Shown here: positions 20,640 through 30,245 of the stretch, in pieces
How the letters are laid out: the number at the start of each line of letters is the position of its first letter
How positions within the stretch are numbered: position 1 is the stretch's first letter
Source: Symbiodinium sp. CCMP2592
Lineage: Eukaryota; Sar; Dinophyceae; Suessiales; Symbiodiniaceae
DNA length: 64,000 nucleotides
Assembly (NCBI GenBank): GCA_905221615.1
Contig: CAJNDT010001890.1
Coordinates: forward strand, 922,602 to 986,601
Reading direction: 5' to 3'
Notes under the pieces: generated by a model
The model's database searches: none
The model's input: only the letters and a program-made list of their open reading frames with translations
What the model was told of the DNA's origin: nothing
Made by a program: the position numbers and the translations under genes

Positions 20640-21765
20640 AAGAATTACCAATACTATTTTGAGAGCTTTGCCGGGTGCACTTTCCCCACCTGAACATGCT
20701 CCGAGGACAACTTGCTCGCTCGGCTCAACGGCTATGACCATGTCAAGGTTCAGGAGGCGGGCGTACGCGTTGCTGCTAGGAGCCGGTGGGCGCTTCTCCT
20801 GCGGCTTCGGGTACATGCGCACCGCCTCCTTCAGTGGCAGCACTTGTGAGCAAGATCAAGCTTCAGGAACAAACTCTACCGGCACGGACTAGTGCTTGCC
20901 TCGAGAAGGTTCGGAAGAGGAGGTTCACGGTTGGCGCGTGGTCCCACAGAACGTGGGGTGCCACGTTAGGGCGCACTTCCTTTGCAAGGTCCGTCCGCAG
21001 CTCCTGTTTCAAGATCGGATGCTTCTCGTTTTTAAGAATATGGGACCGACGCTTTGGTTTCCGGTGTCCTGCGGGGACGGTGGCTTCGTCTTGTACATAT
21101 CGAGGCGGTTCGTGTACTCCAAGTGGCCACTGTTGCACAGGCAGAAGAGCTCGTACAGGACCTGCCATGTGATCATTGGCGCGAACCGACATCTTGGAGT
21201 TTGGGGGCGATGCGCCTTCTCCTTCGAGACGGGCAGCGACCGGGAGCAGTTGCCGCACAGGCAGCCCTCCTCGTCGCCGCAGACGCCAAGTTGCGCCAGC
21301 TCCAGCGCAGTTTCTGGCAGGCGTGCAATGGCGGTGTGGCTGTCAGGGGGTGGGGGCAAAACGAGCAGCTGCAAATTCCTAAGCATTAGTTAGCCTGCAC
21401 ACACTTTCGCGCTCGCTCGATGGTCGGCTAGTAGCCGACCTTCTGGCGGCGTTGAAGGCCTGCCCAAAACATCGGTGGAAAGTCAAAATGCGGCCGTTGG
21501 ATTCAACAGAAAAATTATGCGGGAGGATTTGATTTCGATATATCGCTCACCTCACCCAAGAGCAAATAGGTTTGACGTTGCTGATAGCACATGAACTGAT
21601 GTACCGGCACTCGCAGATTGATCCCTGACCCTTGCAACTGAAACACGAAGCGCTCTTCCTTCTCTCCCCTCGCTGCACACTCTTTTTCAAGTACTGTCAA
21701 GGCAGGACTCAGCGGGAAAGCTTGATGTATGGCGCTGCCGAAGTTGAGTAAGCTACTTTGGCTAT
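20640..21765 (-). pseudogene. Minus-strand gene or pseudogene split over three frames, family unknown
   Basis: This 1.1-kb stretch has no telomere-like units and shows strong G/C third-position bias on the minus strand. From upstream to downstream: (1) 21,765-21,560 reads LLNFGSAIHQAFPLSPALTV, later FVFQLQGSGINLRVPVHQFM, ending LLLG|GTGAGG, a plausible donor. (2) 21,380-21,060 after TTTGCAG reads GVCGDEEGCLCGNCSRSLPV and MITWQVLYELFCLCNSGHLE. (3) The next frame reads ILKNEKHPILKQELRTDLAK, then VRPNVAPHVLWDHAPTVNLL. (4) A third frame reads MYPKPQEKRPPAPSSNAYAR. The shifts between 2, 3 and 4 occur without obvious splice sites, and one stop lies between 3 and 4, which suggests a pseudogene or base-call errors. 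I do not recognise the product. Confidence 0.4.
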
Positions 21766-21769
21766 AACG

Positions 21770-22280
21770 GTTCTACAGCCAGTTCACTCGAGCCTATTCT
21801 TGAGCCACAGCGATTTTGTTTAGCGGAGCTTGCCAAATGGGACTTCGCTATGACTCGAGTATCAGAGTCGCTGACCCGAGTGTCGGCGTCATGGCGGTCG
21901 TAAGCGATTTGATGCCATAGCTCTTACCAAAGTATCTTCGAACTGACATCGCTTCGCTGTCCGTTCACAAATGAGCTACCATAGGGCCCACCCCCGTAGA
22001 GTTGCATAGAACTGTTGCGAGAGCACGATCTTGATTACTAGGGCACGGTGGCGGGACGACCACGCCAATGCAGGTTTTGGACTCAACGGAATTTACCGAA
22101 GCTTATTGTACCCGGCAAATTCGAACAACTGTGGCGAGAACACGATGCTGATGCATGAGAATGCCGTTCGTGTTTAAAGATCGGCTGCATTCTCCCCGGA
22201 AGCTATCAGGTACTTTCAATCCAGCTCGATGCTGCGACTTGCTCTGCAAGGCTTGGACCACACACCTCTTTTTTTTCTAT
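21770..22280. other. Stretch without a recognised gene
   Basis: Unique, GC-neutral sequence. A degenerate direct repeat of about 30 bases occurs twice (about 22010 and 22128: ACTGTTGCGAGAGCACGAT and ACTGTGGCGAGAACACGAT). Confidence 0.5.
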
Positions 22281-22281
22281 C

Positions 22282-22383
22282 TGGGAGTTTCCGAAACTAG
22301 GGGTAGCTTAGGTTGAGGTCCTTATATAAGGATCCTAGTATTTAGGGTACCATAGTAGGATCCCCTATTTTCGGAAAACCCCA
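22282..22383. mobile_element. MITE family 2, copy 4 (inverted)
   Basis: TGGGAGTTTCCGAAACTAGG pairs with CTATTTTCGGAAAACCCCA; the core runs in the opposite sense to most other copies. Confidence 0.8.
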
Positions 22384-22549
22384 TCTGTTTCTGCCCGACG
22401 TCGGACTGAGGGATGTCACTGGCTGCCCTGGCCGGTTGACATCGACGAAGGGCATTGGGTTTTCAAGCTGTGCTTTGTTTGTGCGGTTACGCGGGCTTGC
22501 GGTTTAGGGTTCCTCATATTCACTATAGCACGATATGCCCAAATTATGA

Positions 22550-22770
22550 AAGCCCCTTCATCATAGAGCCCGTGCTGTAGCTCTTTAAGGGACCCTTTAA
22601 AGGAACCCCCATTACAAAATCTTTAAGGCCCCTGCATCATAGTACCCCTGCTGTAGCTCCTTAAGGACCCCTTTAAGGGAACCCCTTATTCTAATGATCA
22701 AGGCCCCTTACCGTGCTGTAGCTCTTTAAGGACCCCTTTAAAGACACCCCTTCTTCTAATTGTTTGAAGC
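22550..22770. repeat. Three tandem units of about 80 bp
   Basis: Each unit has a GCTGTAGCTCTTTAAGGACC segment, CCCTTTAAAGG and a run of A/T before AAGGCCCC. They look like decayed tandem hairpins. A family 2 element follows directly. Confidence 0.7.
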
Positions 22771-22777
22771 CCCTCTT

Positions 22778-22879
22778 TGGGGGTTTCCGAAAATAGGGGA
22801 CCCTAATATAGTACCCTAAATAGTAGGATCCTTATTGTAAGGACCCCCAAATAAGGTACCCCTGATTCTCGGAAGCTCA
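22778..22879. mobile_element. MITE family 2, copy 5
   Basis: TGGGGGTTTCCGAAAATAGG with the core CCCTAAATAGTAGGATCC, matching the copy at 2742 almost base for base; the right end is worn. Confidence 0.8.
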
Positions 22880-23059
22880 AAACCTTAAACTCTAAACCCT
22901 TCATAGAACCCTTATAGACCCCTTTAGAGGAACCCTTATAGTAACCCTTTAAAGGAACCCTAAGGTGTATTGGTTCATGTTGAAGTCCTCTCGAGGTGCT
23001 GAGCTCTCCCTGGCTGGGGAATCCGCGGCGCCCAGGCTACTGAATAAGAGTGCAGCCTG

Positions 23060-23106
23060 GGATTAGGGTTTAGGGTTTAGGGTTTAGGGTTTAGGGTTTA
23101 GGGTTT
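23060..23106. repeat. TTTAGGG array
   Basis: Six perfect TTTAGGG units following GCAGCCTGGGA. Confidence 0.9.
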
Positions 23107-23404
23107 GGAGTTCCTTGAAGGGATCTTATTGGGGTTTAGGGTGTTTCGGGCTTGGGGTTTTGGGGTTCAGGGTTTGGGATTGGGGCTTGAGGGTTTAGGG
23201 CTTAGCGTTTGGGAAATTGTCTGTTGATTCGTTTCGGGTTTTGGGAATCTTCTTTTGAAATGTTTAGGGTTTAGCGCTCAGGGTTTGCACATTTGGATTT
23301 AGAGTTTCTGGTGTTGGATTTTGGGCTTTAGGGTCTGAGGATGTGGGCCTAAGTCCGTGAGATGGGAGCCTCAGGCACATGCCCCGGGCTCGCCTAGTCC
23401 TAGT

Positions 23405-23539
23405 CTCCCTGGTTCTTAGTAGGGAATGGGGGAATCGATATTGGAACTATTATGGGGGATTACATAAAGGGCAACTATAGGGATCCCTAAACCCTAAACC
23501 CTAATCCATTCCCCCATTCCCTGCTGAGCACCAGGGAGT
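23405..23539. mobile_element. MITE family 11 (TTAGTAGGGAATGGGGGAAT hairpin) with a telomere-like insert
   Basis: CTCCCTGGTTCTTAGTAGGG pairs with CCCTGCTGAGCACCAGGGAG. Inside, at 23484-23505, ATCCCTAA is extended by ACCCTAAACCCTAA. Relatives in the tandem units (51302-51388 and 58359-58445) have no telomere-like units. Confidence 0.7.
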
Positions 23540-23541
23540 TA

Positions 23542-23645
23542 CAGTAGAAGCCCAGAAGTTGGAAACCCAATAGCCTCAATCCTTAAGAGTAGTGTATAGG
23601 GAATCCCAGCACTATTTGGCCTTAATCCGGTTTCCAACTTTAAGG
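23542..23645. mobile_element. MITE family 6, copy 4
   Basis: Starts TACAGTAGAAGCCCAGAAG right after the family 11 element. The interior is nearly identical to the nested copy at 7795-7900; the right arm end is lost. Confidence 0.75.
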
Positions 23646-23661
23646 ACTATTGGAGTCCCCG

Positions 23662-23768
23662 CTTAGAGGCCCAGGGGACTTAGTAAGTAAGTTATAAGTG
23701 CCCTAACTGGAGTTACCCCAATCTTAACCCTACTTATAACCTACTTAGTCCCCTGGGCCTCCAAGTAG
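23662..23768. mobile_element. MITE family 7, copy 3
   Basis: CTTAGAGGCCCAGGGGACTT pairs with AGTCCCCTGGGCCTCCAAG; TA on the right. Third element in a row of back-to-back insertions (23405-23768). Confidence 0.8.
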
Positions 23769-23778
23769 TTGCAACCAG

Positions 23779-23902
23779 AGTGCAAGGGCCGCCAAGGACA
23801 AGCTGAGGCCACTCGCAACAGCAGGCCAACTGTAGCCCACTTCCAGAATCATCATGGTCGCTGCCTTGCCAAGAAGAGCAACGAGATTCTTACTAGGAGA
23901 AG
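23779..23902 (+). CDS. Putative exon region
   Basis: Following TTGCAACCAG, one + frame reads SARAAKDKLRPLATA with good codon bias up to ACAGCAG. A second + frame stays open further (NSRPTVAHFQNHHGRCLAKK). The acceptor lies ten bases after the end of a family 7 element. The frame is uncertain. Confidence 0.3.
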
Positions 23903-24034
23903 CCCCAAAACCCGTAAACCCCGAACCCCTAAAACCCTAAATCCCTAAAACCCTAAATCCCTAAAACCCTAAACCCGGACCCTAAAACCCTAAATCCCTA
24001 GAACCCGAAACCCTAAAGCCCCTCAAGCCTGCAA

Positions 24035-24109
24035 AACATCCCGATGGTGACCCTCGGAGCAGCGCGCCTCTGCACCAGCAGTGACGAAGGGCCGAACCTG
24101 AAGACTCAG
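24035..24109 (+). CDS. Putative exon
   Basis: 25 codons read NIPMVTLGAARLCTSSDEGP, then NLKTQ, ending CTCAG|GACCCAGAGA at the very edge of a family 4 element. CCCTAAA units precede it. If exonic, the intron would start with GA (a donor type reported in dinoflagellates) or a few bases away. Confidence 0.4.
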
Positions 24110-24111
24110 GA

Positions 24112-24254
24112 CCCAGAGACTCCAATATCCCTCAATTAGTGGATATACTTTAAAATATAGCAGGACCCCTAATATTATATTCCTTAAGTTATAGTAGGAT
24201 CCCTAAGATGATCTACGGTATATTCCTTAATTAAGGGACATTGGAGTCTCTGGG
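24112..24254. mobile_element. MITE family 4, copy 2
   Basis: CCCAGAGACTCCAATATCCC pairs with GGGACATTGGAGTCTCTGGG; the internal TATAGTAGGATCCC is repeated. Confidence 0.8.
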
Positions 24255-24300
24255 GAGCACACACTCCCGACTGCAGGAGCCTTAGCCAATAGAAACAGAA

Positions 24301-24462
24301 TACTTGGAGGCCCAGGGGACTTAGTAAGGGTTCTTCAAGGGCTCCGTAAAGGGGATCTATCTATAGGGTTCCTTAAAGGGATCTATGGGGTTTAGGGTTT
24401 AGGGTCTACTGAGAGGGGCAGGGCGGCAGGGGACTTAGTAAGTCCCCTGGGCCTCTGAGTAG
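24301..24462. mobile_element. MITE family 7, composite copy with telomere-like repeat
   Basis: Same order as at 436-562: TACTTGGAGGCCCAGGGGAC, then GGGATCTATGGGG, two TTTAGGG units and GTCTACT. It ends in the hairpin GGGGACTTAGTAAGTCCCC. Confidence 0.7.
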
Positions 24463-25058
24463 GGCTTCTGTGGTATATGTTACATTAACTGTGATAGAGG
24501 CCCCAGTGTTGGGACCCAACATACAAGACCCTGGAGATCCAAATATTGCACGAGCTGCTCAGGTCCTTGTACTACAGGCTCAGCTTCGGAAGGGGACTAC
24601 TAATCATTCAAGTCCTTCCCTCCTGAACCCTACAAAAGAACCCTAAACCCTAATAAATTACACGAACTATGGATTCGACTCCAGAGGGACGAGGCACCAG
24701 GAAGAAGCGGGACATCTCCGTGAAAAGCTGCTTGCGAGAACCTGGCCCGTTCTTCTCTCGTCTGTGAGTTGAATGATTAGGGCTTTCAGGTTCCTCTAAC
24801 GGGATCTATAGGGTTCCTGTAAGGGTTCCTTCAAAGATTCAGGATTCAGGGCCTAGGGCCAAGGGGCTTAGGGTTTTAGGCTTAGGGTTTTGGGCTTTAG
24901 GACTTCGACTCTTGGATTTGGGGTGTAGGAAATGAAGGGCGCTCAACCTCCAGCACGCTGGAACCTAGGGTTCAGGGTTTAGCCGCTCTGATGTGGATTC
25001 GCTCATGCCTGACATGCTGAAAAACCGAAGCAAACAAGCTGTGGCAAATGTACTCAGA

Positions 25059-25150
25059 CCCAGAGACTCCAATATTCCTTAATTCAGGAATATGCCTTAA
25101 ATTATAACAGGATCTCTAAAATCATTTAAGGTAAACTCCTCAATTACGGG
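25059..25150. mobile_element. MITE family 4, copy 3 (right end lost)
   Basis: CCCAGAGACTCCAATATTCC, then AATTATAACAGGATCTC; the right arm is missing and coding-like sequence starts 20 bases later. Confidence 0.7.
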
Positions 25151-25172
25151 ATACGCCTGCATCCATCTCCAG

Positions 25173-25279
25173 CTCCATTTGTGCTGGGGGCGCTACCGCC
25201 GGAAGCGCCTGTGGCAGCACCTGCCGTGCGGGCAACTGCGGGCGCTGATCCCCTCCATCCGAATGCCCTTCAACCGACC
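25173..25279 (+). CDS. Putative exon (best-supported island)
   Basis: Between ATCTCCAG and the start of a family 8 hairpin, 35 codons read LHLCWGRYRRKRLWQHLPCG, then QLRALIPSIRMPFNRP. About 89% of third positions are G or C, and the other strand hits a stop, so the + strand is well supported here. MITEs lie directly on both sides (family 4 remnant, then family 8), so this exon appears boxed between two transposable elements. No family is recognised; it is rich in Arg, Trp and Leu. Confidence 0.5.
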
Positions 25280-25413
25280 CTCAAAGGGCAAAAGGAGGGA
25301 CCCCTAATAAGGACCCCTAAGTATATGCCCATAATATAGCCATTATATACCCATTATATAGCCCATTATAGGGTAGGGGTCCCCATTAAGGGTCCCTCCT
25401 TTTCCCCTTTGAG
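25280..25413. mobile_element. MITE family 8 (CTCAAAGGG hairpin), copy 1
   Basis: CTCAAAGGGCAAAAGGAGGG pairs with CCCTCCTTTTCCCCTTTGAG. AT-rich loop with repeated CCATTATATA. Other copies: 36049-36146 and 37178-37306. Confidence 0.85.
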
Positions 25414-25443
25414 ACCCGAAACCCTAAACTCCTAAACTCTACC

Positions 25444-25551
25444 CCTCAGGGTCCAAGGGACCCAATAATTAGGTACTCCGCTGAAGGATGGTAGTTATGC
25501 AGGTTACCATTTTGGAGAGTATATGATAACCAGGTACTTGGACCCCGAGGG
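25444..25551. mobile_element. Hairpin element (CCCTCAGGGTCCAAG ends)
   Basis: CCCTCAGGGTCCAAG and CTTGGACCCCGAGGG form the ends of a 108-bp imperfect palindrome. One copy seen. Confidence 0.65.
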
Positions 25552-26100
25552 TACAGCTTAAACCCTAAACCCTAAACAGCTAAACAGCGCCACACGCTTC
25601 CACCCCGAAAACCCTCGAACACCTCTAGACTGAACCCAGGAAGAGCCTCCAAAAGAAAGCCCTACACCCAGGAACCCTACCCAGAGTACTTAAAAGAAAA
25701 ATTCATGTTCCGATGTGTAGGGTTACACCTCTTTGAAAAATAAGTATATTGTTTACTCTTGGTAAACTTCAAACTCCCAAAGACCGAAATGCATTAAAAC
25801 CCTGAGGATAACACAGTAGTGACTGGAAAGCCATCTGATCTTAAAAACCCATCGTATAAACCAACGTTAAAAACCCTTAACCTGAAGTCCTAAACCCTCA
25901 ACACCACATCCGAAGCCCAAACCCCCAAACCCGCAAACCCTAAAGCCCAAGCCCAAGACCCTAAACCCTAAACCCTTATAGATCCTTTGTAGGATCCCTT
26001 TAAAGGAACCCTAAACCCGTAAGCCTTGTGCAACACAAACTCCTGAGCCCGAGGCCAGGCTCGCCAGGCCAGCGCCGGCCAGGGAGACCAGTGCCTCTGC

Positions 26101-26217
26101 TACTTAGAGGCCCAGGGGACTTAGTGAGGAGTTTGAGGTTCCCTTTAAGGATACTATCGGGTACAATAATAGGGTCCCCTACTTACTAACAGGGGCCTCT
26201 GCTACTGGGTTTTGAGT
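26101..26217. mobile_element. MITE family 7, copy 5
   Basis: TACTTAGAGGCCCAGGGGAC; the right part CCCCTACTTACTAACAGGGGCC is worn. Confidence 0.65.
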
Positions 26218-26725
26218 TTGGGGTTTAGGCCTTGTAGGGTTTGGAGTTTAGGGTTTGGGGTTTAGGATTTGGGGATTAGGGGCCGTGAATCCGAATATCT
26301 TGGGCCCTAAGGCCCGCGAAACCTTACAAAAAACCATTACGGGGCCCTAACCCTCAAGCCTTAAACCCTGCACGCTGAAACCCTAAACCACAAAACCCCC
26401 CAAAACCGTCGACCCTGACTTAAACTTTTCAACTCCACACCCGCACCTCGTAAAAACCGAAAGCCCTTCTTGAACCAAAATCCCTCTCAACCCTTGTTTC
26501 GAGCTTCAGGGCGAAGGGTTTTCTTACTGGCGCTTAAGTGGGAGTGGGCATGGATCCCTATCATAGTCCCTAAATTACATGATCCCGTACAGTAATACTA
26601 TACTCTGTAACTCAAGCACCCTAACCCCAAACCCTAAACCCCAAACGCCAAGCCGTCAAACCCCAAACGCAAAGCCCTACACCGTAAACCCTAAACGCAA
26701 AAAAACACCCTTAAGCATATGGGTG

Positions 26726-26824
26726 GTTGTCAGAATTATGGTCCCCTTTTGGGTCCTGAATATAGTACGGCACCTAATAATTAGGGTACCCCAAAAGGGA
26801 CCCTAATTTTGGCAACTCCCCATC
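26726..26824. mobile_element. MITE family 3 (TGGGTGGTTGTC hairpin), copy 1
   Basis: ATGGGTGGTTGTCAGAATTA with the right arm GACCCTAATTTTGGCAACTC. The second copy at 32278-32374 has clean CCATGTGGGTGGTTG-type ends. Confidence 0.65.
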
Positions 26825-26882
26825 TGCAGCCTAAACCCTAAAATCCCCAACCCCTAAACGCAAAACCCCCTTAGGCATCTGC

Positions 26883-26962
26883 CCTAATATAGTACCCTAA
26901 ATAGTAGGATCCTTATTATAAGGACTCCAAATAAGGTACCCCTCATTTTTCTGAAACTCCCA
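26883..26962. mobile_element. MITE family 2, copy 6 (left end lost)
   Basis: Core CCCTAATATAGTACC and right end TTTCTGAAACTCCCA are present; the left arm is missing. Confidence 0.7.
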
Positions 26963-26964
26963 CA

Positions 26965-27060
26965 TGGGCTTGCTGCTTTGCCGATCCGAGGCGCCGCCAG
27001 CGCCAAGGCCTGCGGGAGGCCAGCGGATGGCAGAAGCAGCAGCAAGGCGGGGCCTCGGAA
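26965..27060 (+). other. Exon-like island
   Basis: GC-rich (reading LLLCRSEAPPAPRPAGGQRM on the + strand), directly after a family 2 end and directly before a trinucleotide array. Both strands are open. Confidence 0.25.
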
Positions 27061-27071
27061 GTGGTTGGGCT

Positions 27072-27250
27072 ATTAATAGTAATAGTGGTACTAGTAGTAA
27101 TAGTAGTAATAGTAGTAATAGTAGTAATAGTTGTAATAGTAGTAATAGTAGTAATAATGGTAATAGTAATAGTAGTAGTAATAATAATAATAGCAATAGT
27201 AGTAATAGTAATAATAGCAATAATAGTAATAGTAGTAGCAGTAGTAGTGG
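27072..27250. repeat. AGT/AAT trinucleotide array
   Basis: About 180 bp of AGT and AAT triplets. Open frames through it would be poly-Leu, poly-Val/Ile or Ser/Asn, and none is a gene. Confidence 0.9.
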
Positions 27251-27268
27251 AAATACCTGGACCCTAAG

Positions 27269-27334
27269 GAACCTAGCTTTTTAGGGCTCCCTAATATGAT
27301 TTCTTTATATAAATCCTCAAAAAAGTAGGTTGCT
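27269..27334. mobile_element. MITE family 9, copy 2
   Basis: GGAACCTAGCTTTTTAGGGC with the core CCCTAATATGATTTC and a right arm AAAAAGTAGGTT. Confidence 0.65.
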
Positions 27335-27749
27335 TGGGGTTAAGGTAGGGATTGAGGATCAAGGAGTAAGGGTTAGGGGTTTAAGGATTAAGGATGAGGG
27401 TTTAGGGATTGTGGTCGAGGGATTAAGGACTAAGGGTTAGGGTTTAGGTTAAGGCTTCAGGGTTTAGGGCTTGAGGCCTGACGCTGCTAGATCTTAGGGA
27501 AGCCTGGAAGGTTTTCTGAGAGCTGTTATGGCTAGCTAGAACAGCTCTTGAGGAGTTTATGGCTGCTCTCTGGCTTTTTTGTTGAGTGCTCTGGGGCTGC
27601 CTTGAAAGTTAAACCTAAACCCTAAACCCTAAACCCTAAACCGTTAGTAGGACGTTTCATGGCCTGGTTTGTGTGTTTCTTTGTACAGTTCATGCAAGTA
27701 AAACATGGCTGGCCGGCGTTCAGGATTTCGGTGTGTGGGGGCTAGAGTC

Positions 27750-27875
27750 CCAGCAACAATAGTAATAATAGTAATAATAGTAATAATAGTAATAATAGTA
27801 ATAATAGTAATAATAGTAGTAATAGTAGTAATAGTAGTAATAATAATAATAATAGTAATAGTAGCAATAGTTGGG
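27750..27875. repeat. AATAGTAAT trinucleotide array
   Basis: At first a nine-base repeat (AATAATAGT), then mixed AGT/AAT triplets, similar in composition to 27072-27250. Confidence 0.9.
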
Positions 27876-27998
27876 GTGCTTTGAGTGCCATTTGGCTTAC
27901 GGCGAATCGTAAGCCTTGAGGGATTTTTAAAGCATCGGGAGTTCAGTGCCTTTGAGGGTGAAGGCCTGTCGGGTGCAGGGTTTACCCCGAATCCCCTA

Positions 27999-28101
27999 CA
28001 GTAGAAGCCAGAAAGTTGGAATATCATTATCGTAACCCCTTTAAAGTAAATTATAGGGGATCCTACCATTAATCCATATTCCAACTTTCTGGCTTTTACC
28101 T
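27999..28101. mobile_element. MITE family 6, copy 5
   Basis: TACAGTAGAAGCCAGAAAG pairs with CTTTCTGGCTTTTACCTTA. One of the most complete copies of the family. Confidence 0.85.
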
Positions 28102-28434
28102 TAGATGAGCGAATGAAATCCCTACCCTGCGCCGGCCTGCAGCTGTGCCCAGGCAACGTGAGCACTGGACCAGCATCGTCCTGTTTCGGGGCTTCGGTGT
28201 TCCTTTTAAGGGTTCCCTTGGGTGTAGGGTTTAAGCAAAAGAAGAGCTCCAAACTACACCCAAAAATTCTGATTGCGCATGTATAAGAATAAACAAAAAG
28301 CCCACGCATTGAAGGCATTCAACAACGGCTAGGAGAGCCCTTAGAACCGAAACCGAACCCTTACATAGACTTGTATACAACCTCCAAAACCCTGACAAAC
28401 CACAAAAAAAAACTAAAAGCGCCCGTTTGGAAAG

Positions 28435-28535
28435 GCTCTGCCAACTTTAGCCGCGAGGACGAATCGCCAGTGATCCGCCGCAGCATCCCCAGTGCCGGCG
28501 TCAGCGCAAAAGCTGCCCTGTCGAGGCTTCAGCAG
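28435..28535 (+). CDS. Putative exon
   Basis: 33 codons read SANFSREDESPVIRRSIPSA, then GVSAKAALSRLQQ, ending CTTCAGCAG|GTGTCGG, a good GT donor. The start is probably at GGAAAG|GCTC. TTTAGGG-type sequence follows. Codon pattern and the donor favour the + strand. No family recognised. Confidence 0.45.
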
Positions 28536-28869
28536 GTGTCGGCTGTAGGGGTGCTTTATAGAAAGGGTTTGGGGTTTAGGGAATTTTTTTTTTGGGGGGG
28601 GGCACTATTTTCCGTCCGCCTAAGAAGGCTAGGGAGTTTTAGGGTTTTAGGGCTTATAAATAGAGTTTAGGGCTTAGGTCCTTGAGGCAGCTCCTAAACC
28701 GTAAGGATCCCTTATAAATCCCTTAAGGCAGCTCCTAAACCGCAAACCCTAAACCCTTACAACAAAACCCAAGTTCGACTGTAGGGGATTCCTTATAAAT
28801 CCCTTAAGGTAGCTCCTAAACCGTAAACCCCAAACCCCTTAAAACCCAAAAACCCAAGTTCGACTGCAG

Positions 28870-28914
28870 GGCCAAGGTGCGCAAAGGCCTCGCCCTGGCG
28901 AAGGCCCAGGAGCC
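28870..28914 (+). CDS. Putative small exon
   Basis: After TTCGACTGCAG the + strand reads AKVRKGLALAKAQE with nearly all codons ending in G or C. Lys/Ala-rich, like the islands at 29144, 32597 and 32888, which could belong to one protein. Confidence 0.35.
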
Positions 28915-28925
28915 TTAGTCAGTAT

Positions 28926-28964
<39 letters not shown>

Positions 28965-29018
28965 TTATTTATTTATATATATACATAAATAAATAAATAT
29001 ATATATATATATATATAT
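28926..29018. repeat. Large AT palindrome
   Basis: (TA)n, then TTTATTTATTTATT, a short centre, then AATAAATAAAT and (TA)n: about 45-bp near-perfect arms able to form a cruciform. Confidence 0.85.
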
Positions 29019-29143
29019 TTCGGAGTAGAAGACCCCAAACCCCAAACCCCTAAAGCCCCTAAACCCTAATATCCCTAGAACCTCTTCTATAGAACCCTAT
29101 TATAAATCCATTATAGAAACCTAATCCCCTAGGTTTCTAAAAG

Positions 29144-29216
29144 AAGGCCCAGGCGCACCCAGAGGCCGCCGGAGTCATTCGGAGCCAGGGCAGACTGGGC
29201 CACACAAGCCTCGCAG
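29144..29216 (+). CDS. Putative exon
   Basis: 24 codons read KAQAHPEAAGVIRSQGRLGH, then TSLA, with strong G/C third positions, ending CTCGCAG|GGTGG. CCCTAAA-type sequence lies upstream. Confidence 0.35.
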
Positions 29217-29229
29217 GGTGGAGGATTTT

Positions 29230-29760
29230 GGGTTCAGGGTCTATAAGGCGTAAATATAAAGGGATCTATAAGGGTACCATACTAGGAATTTAGGCTGTGG
29301 TTTTTTTTTGATCGCATTTTTCCGACATGTTTGGGAGGCTGTGACAAGTCATGCGCACCACTGGGCCGTCGAAAGGCTTTGTAGGATTTCATCGGCGTTC
29401 TAATATAAGTGCCCAAGTAGCCTTTCGCGGACGTGCTGCGTTGTGGTTATCATCTCATAAAAGCTGCTTTCAGGATGTCTAGTCTTCAAAACATTCAACG
29501 AATCACGCATTCTTGAGAGTTCAGTAAGAAATCCGCATCCCAAAAAGAAACCTGTAAATGTGGATTTGAAGCCCACAGCTTGCCACATCTCCCCTCCAAG
29601 TTGAAACCATCGAAAACATCTACAACCCCCAGTAAACCTGAAAAAACCGACACCCCCGAAGAATGAACATCGCCGCATGCCCCACGGAACACCTCCAGGA
29701 GCTGAATCGCGCTCGTCAGCAGCCCAGCCCAAACGCCTAAATCTAGGGGCCTAACGGGCA
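29230..29760 (-). other. Region with open frames, no recognised gene
   Basis: Minus-strand frames of 110 and 88 codons overlap at 29,400-29,760. One has aromatic and Gly-rich segments (GFFLGCGFLTELSRM). No domain or supporting codon bias, and the two frames contradict each other. Confidence 0.15.
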
Positions 29761-29763
29761 TGT

Positions 29764-29838
29764 CATCGATAGCTACACTATGGCTATGGGATAACCGTAG
29801 TATAGTTGCAATATAGTCATAAATAATCCGATGATGGT
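29764..29838. repeat. Hairpin with CATCG ends
   Basis: TCATCGATAGCTACACTATG and the right side CAATATAGTCATAAATAATCC then GATGA form a weak palindrome. Single copy. Confidence 0.4.
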
Positions 29839-30245
29839 GTGCAAGGAAGCCGAAGGAATAATACCGGCAAATTTTAAGGCAGGTACATAAAGAGCTCCGA
29901 CTGTCAGAGGATTTCTCAAGGCTTTTCTAAGGACTTTACGGGCTCGGGCTCCAATATGGGAGCCTTGGTTTGGGGTTTAGGAGTTACATTGCAATTAGAT
30001 AGGGAGGTGACCTGGGGGCGGAGGCTTCAGGATTCAGGTTGGGTTTGGTGTTCAAAAATCAAGGCTTTAAGCTTTCTGGGAATTTCGAACTCTAAACCCT
30101 GAACCCTCAATCCTAAACCGTGAACCGTAAACCCTAACCCCCCCTGATTTGAGGCTTCGAAAGATCTGAAGCTGGGAGAGGGCCGGGAAGCAAAGTCGGC
30201 GCGCTGTCGGCTGATCCCAGGCAGCATCCTTCACACCTCACAGAA

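Noticed and set aside
26897-27284. Poly-Leu and Ser/Asn-rich ORFs
   Set aside because: Products of a triplet microsatellite readable in every frame.
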